Source: an uncultured bacterium (GTDB lineage Bacteria > Bacteroidota > Bacteroidia > Chitinophagales > CAIODY01). Taken from it: DNA of 13,546 bases. A model generated the notes under the pieces. The model saw nothing but the letters and a program-made list of their open reading frames with translations, had not been told where the DNA came from and did not search any database. This document shows positions 13,512-13,546 of the stretch, piece by piece. The translations under genes and the position numbers were made by a program. The stretch is taken from NCBI GenBank assembly GCA_903871715.1, contig CAIQHW010000109.1, forward strand, positions 1 to 13,546, written 5' to 3'. Each line of letters starts with the position of its first letter. Position 1 is the stretch's first letter.

Positions 13512-13523
13512 CAAACTTAATTT

Positions 13524-13546
13524 ATGAATTCAAAAACAATTTTAGT
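13524..13546 (+). CDS. Start of an unidentified gene, cut by the window edge
   Basis: An ATG at 13524 opens seven full codons (MNSKTIL) before the window ends. The promoter-like TAGTTTTG 12 bases upstream, at the spacing seen for other genes here, suggests a true gene start. Too little is visible to name a product. Confidence 0.4.

Overview
The window looks like ordinary chromosome from an A+T-rich member of the Bacteroidetes (Bacteroidota), probably a Chitinophaga/Sphingobacterium-like lineage. The reasons are: start codons without Shine-Dalgarno sequences, several copies of the phylum-specific promoter (TTTG or TTG, about 20 bases, then TAnnTTTG) just upstream of start codons, a YtxJ-type bacillithiol protein, the Bacteroidetes form of the Mpl ligase, and a lipoprotein with a DGDGDLG motif. 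I see no rRNA, tRNA, CRISPR array, insertion sequence or prophage, and no gene-free stretch longer than about 165 bases.

Layout, left to right: the N-terminal 164 codons of ispE (-, running off the left edge); a UbiA-like membrane protein (+) whose start codon is three bases from that of ispE; a LutA/LldE-type cysteine-rich iron-sulfur protein (-); an exported protein of unknown function (+, TTG start); a DGDGDLG lipoprotein (-); sucC (+) with a perfect hairpin terminator; a minus-strand group of a 46-residue lipoprotein, ytxJ and, probably from its own promoter, trhO; mpl (+); a five-gene minus-strand cluster mntR - mntH - FlK-like thioesterase - unknown 116-aa protein - periplasmic cyclophilin; an OmpA-family coiled-coil lipoprotein (+); xerD (-); and the first codons of another plus-strand gene at the right edge.

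The genes are mostly housekeeping: isoprenoid precursor synthesis (IspE), TCA cycle (SucC), tRNA wobble-uridine modification (TrhO), peptidoglycan recycling (Mpl), envelope (OmpA-like lipoprotein, cyclophilin), chromosome dimer resolution (XerD) and manganese homeostasis (MntR/MntH). Strands alternate almost gene by gene, so most genes carry their own promoter. Three of the five convergent junctions have no terminator; instead the two genes overlap by exactly four bases with interlocked stop codons.

I did not find a convincing undescribed system. The best leads are the tiny lipoprotein next to ytxJ, the FlK-like thioesterase (full catalytic triad) inside the manganese operon, a candidate MntR operator lying on the mntR -7 element, and the ispE/UbiA divergent starts.
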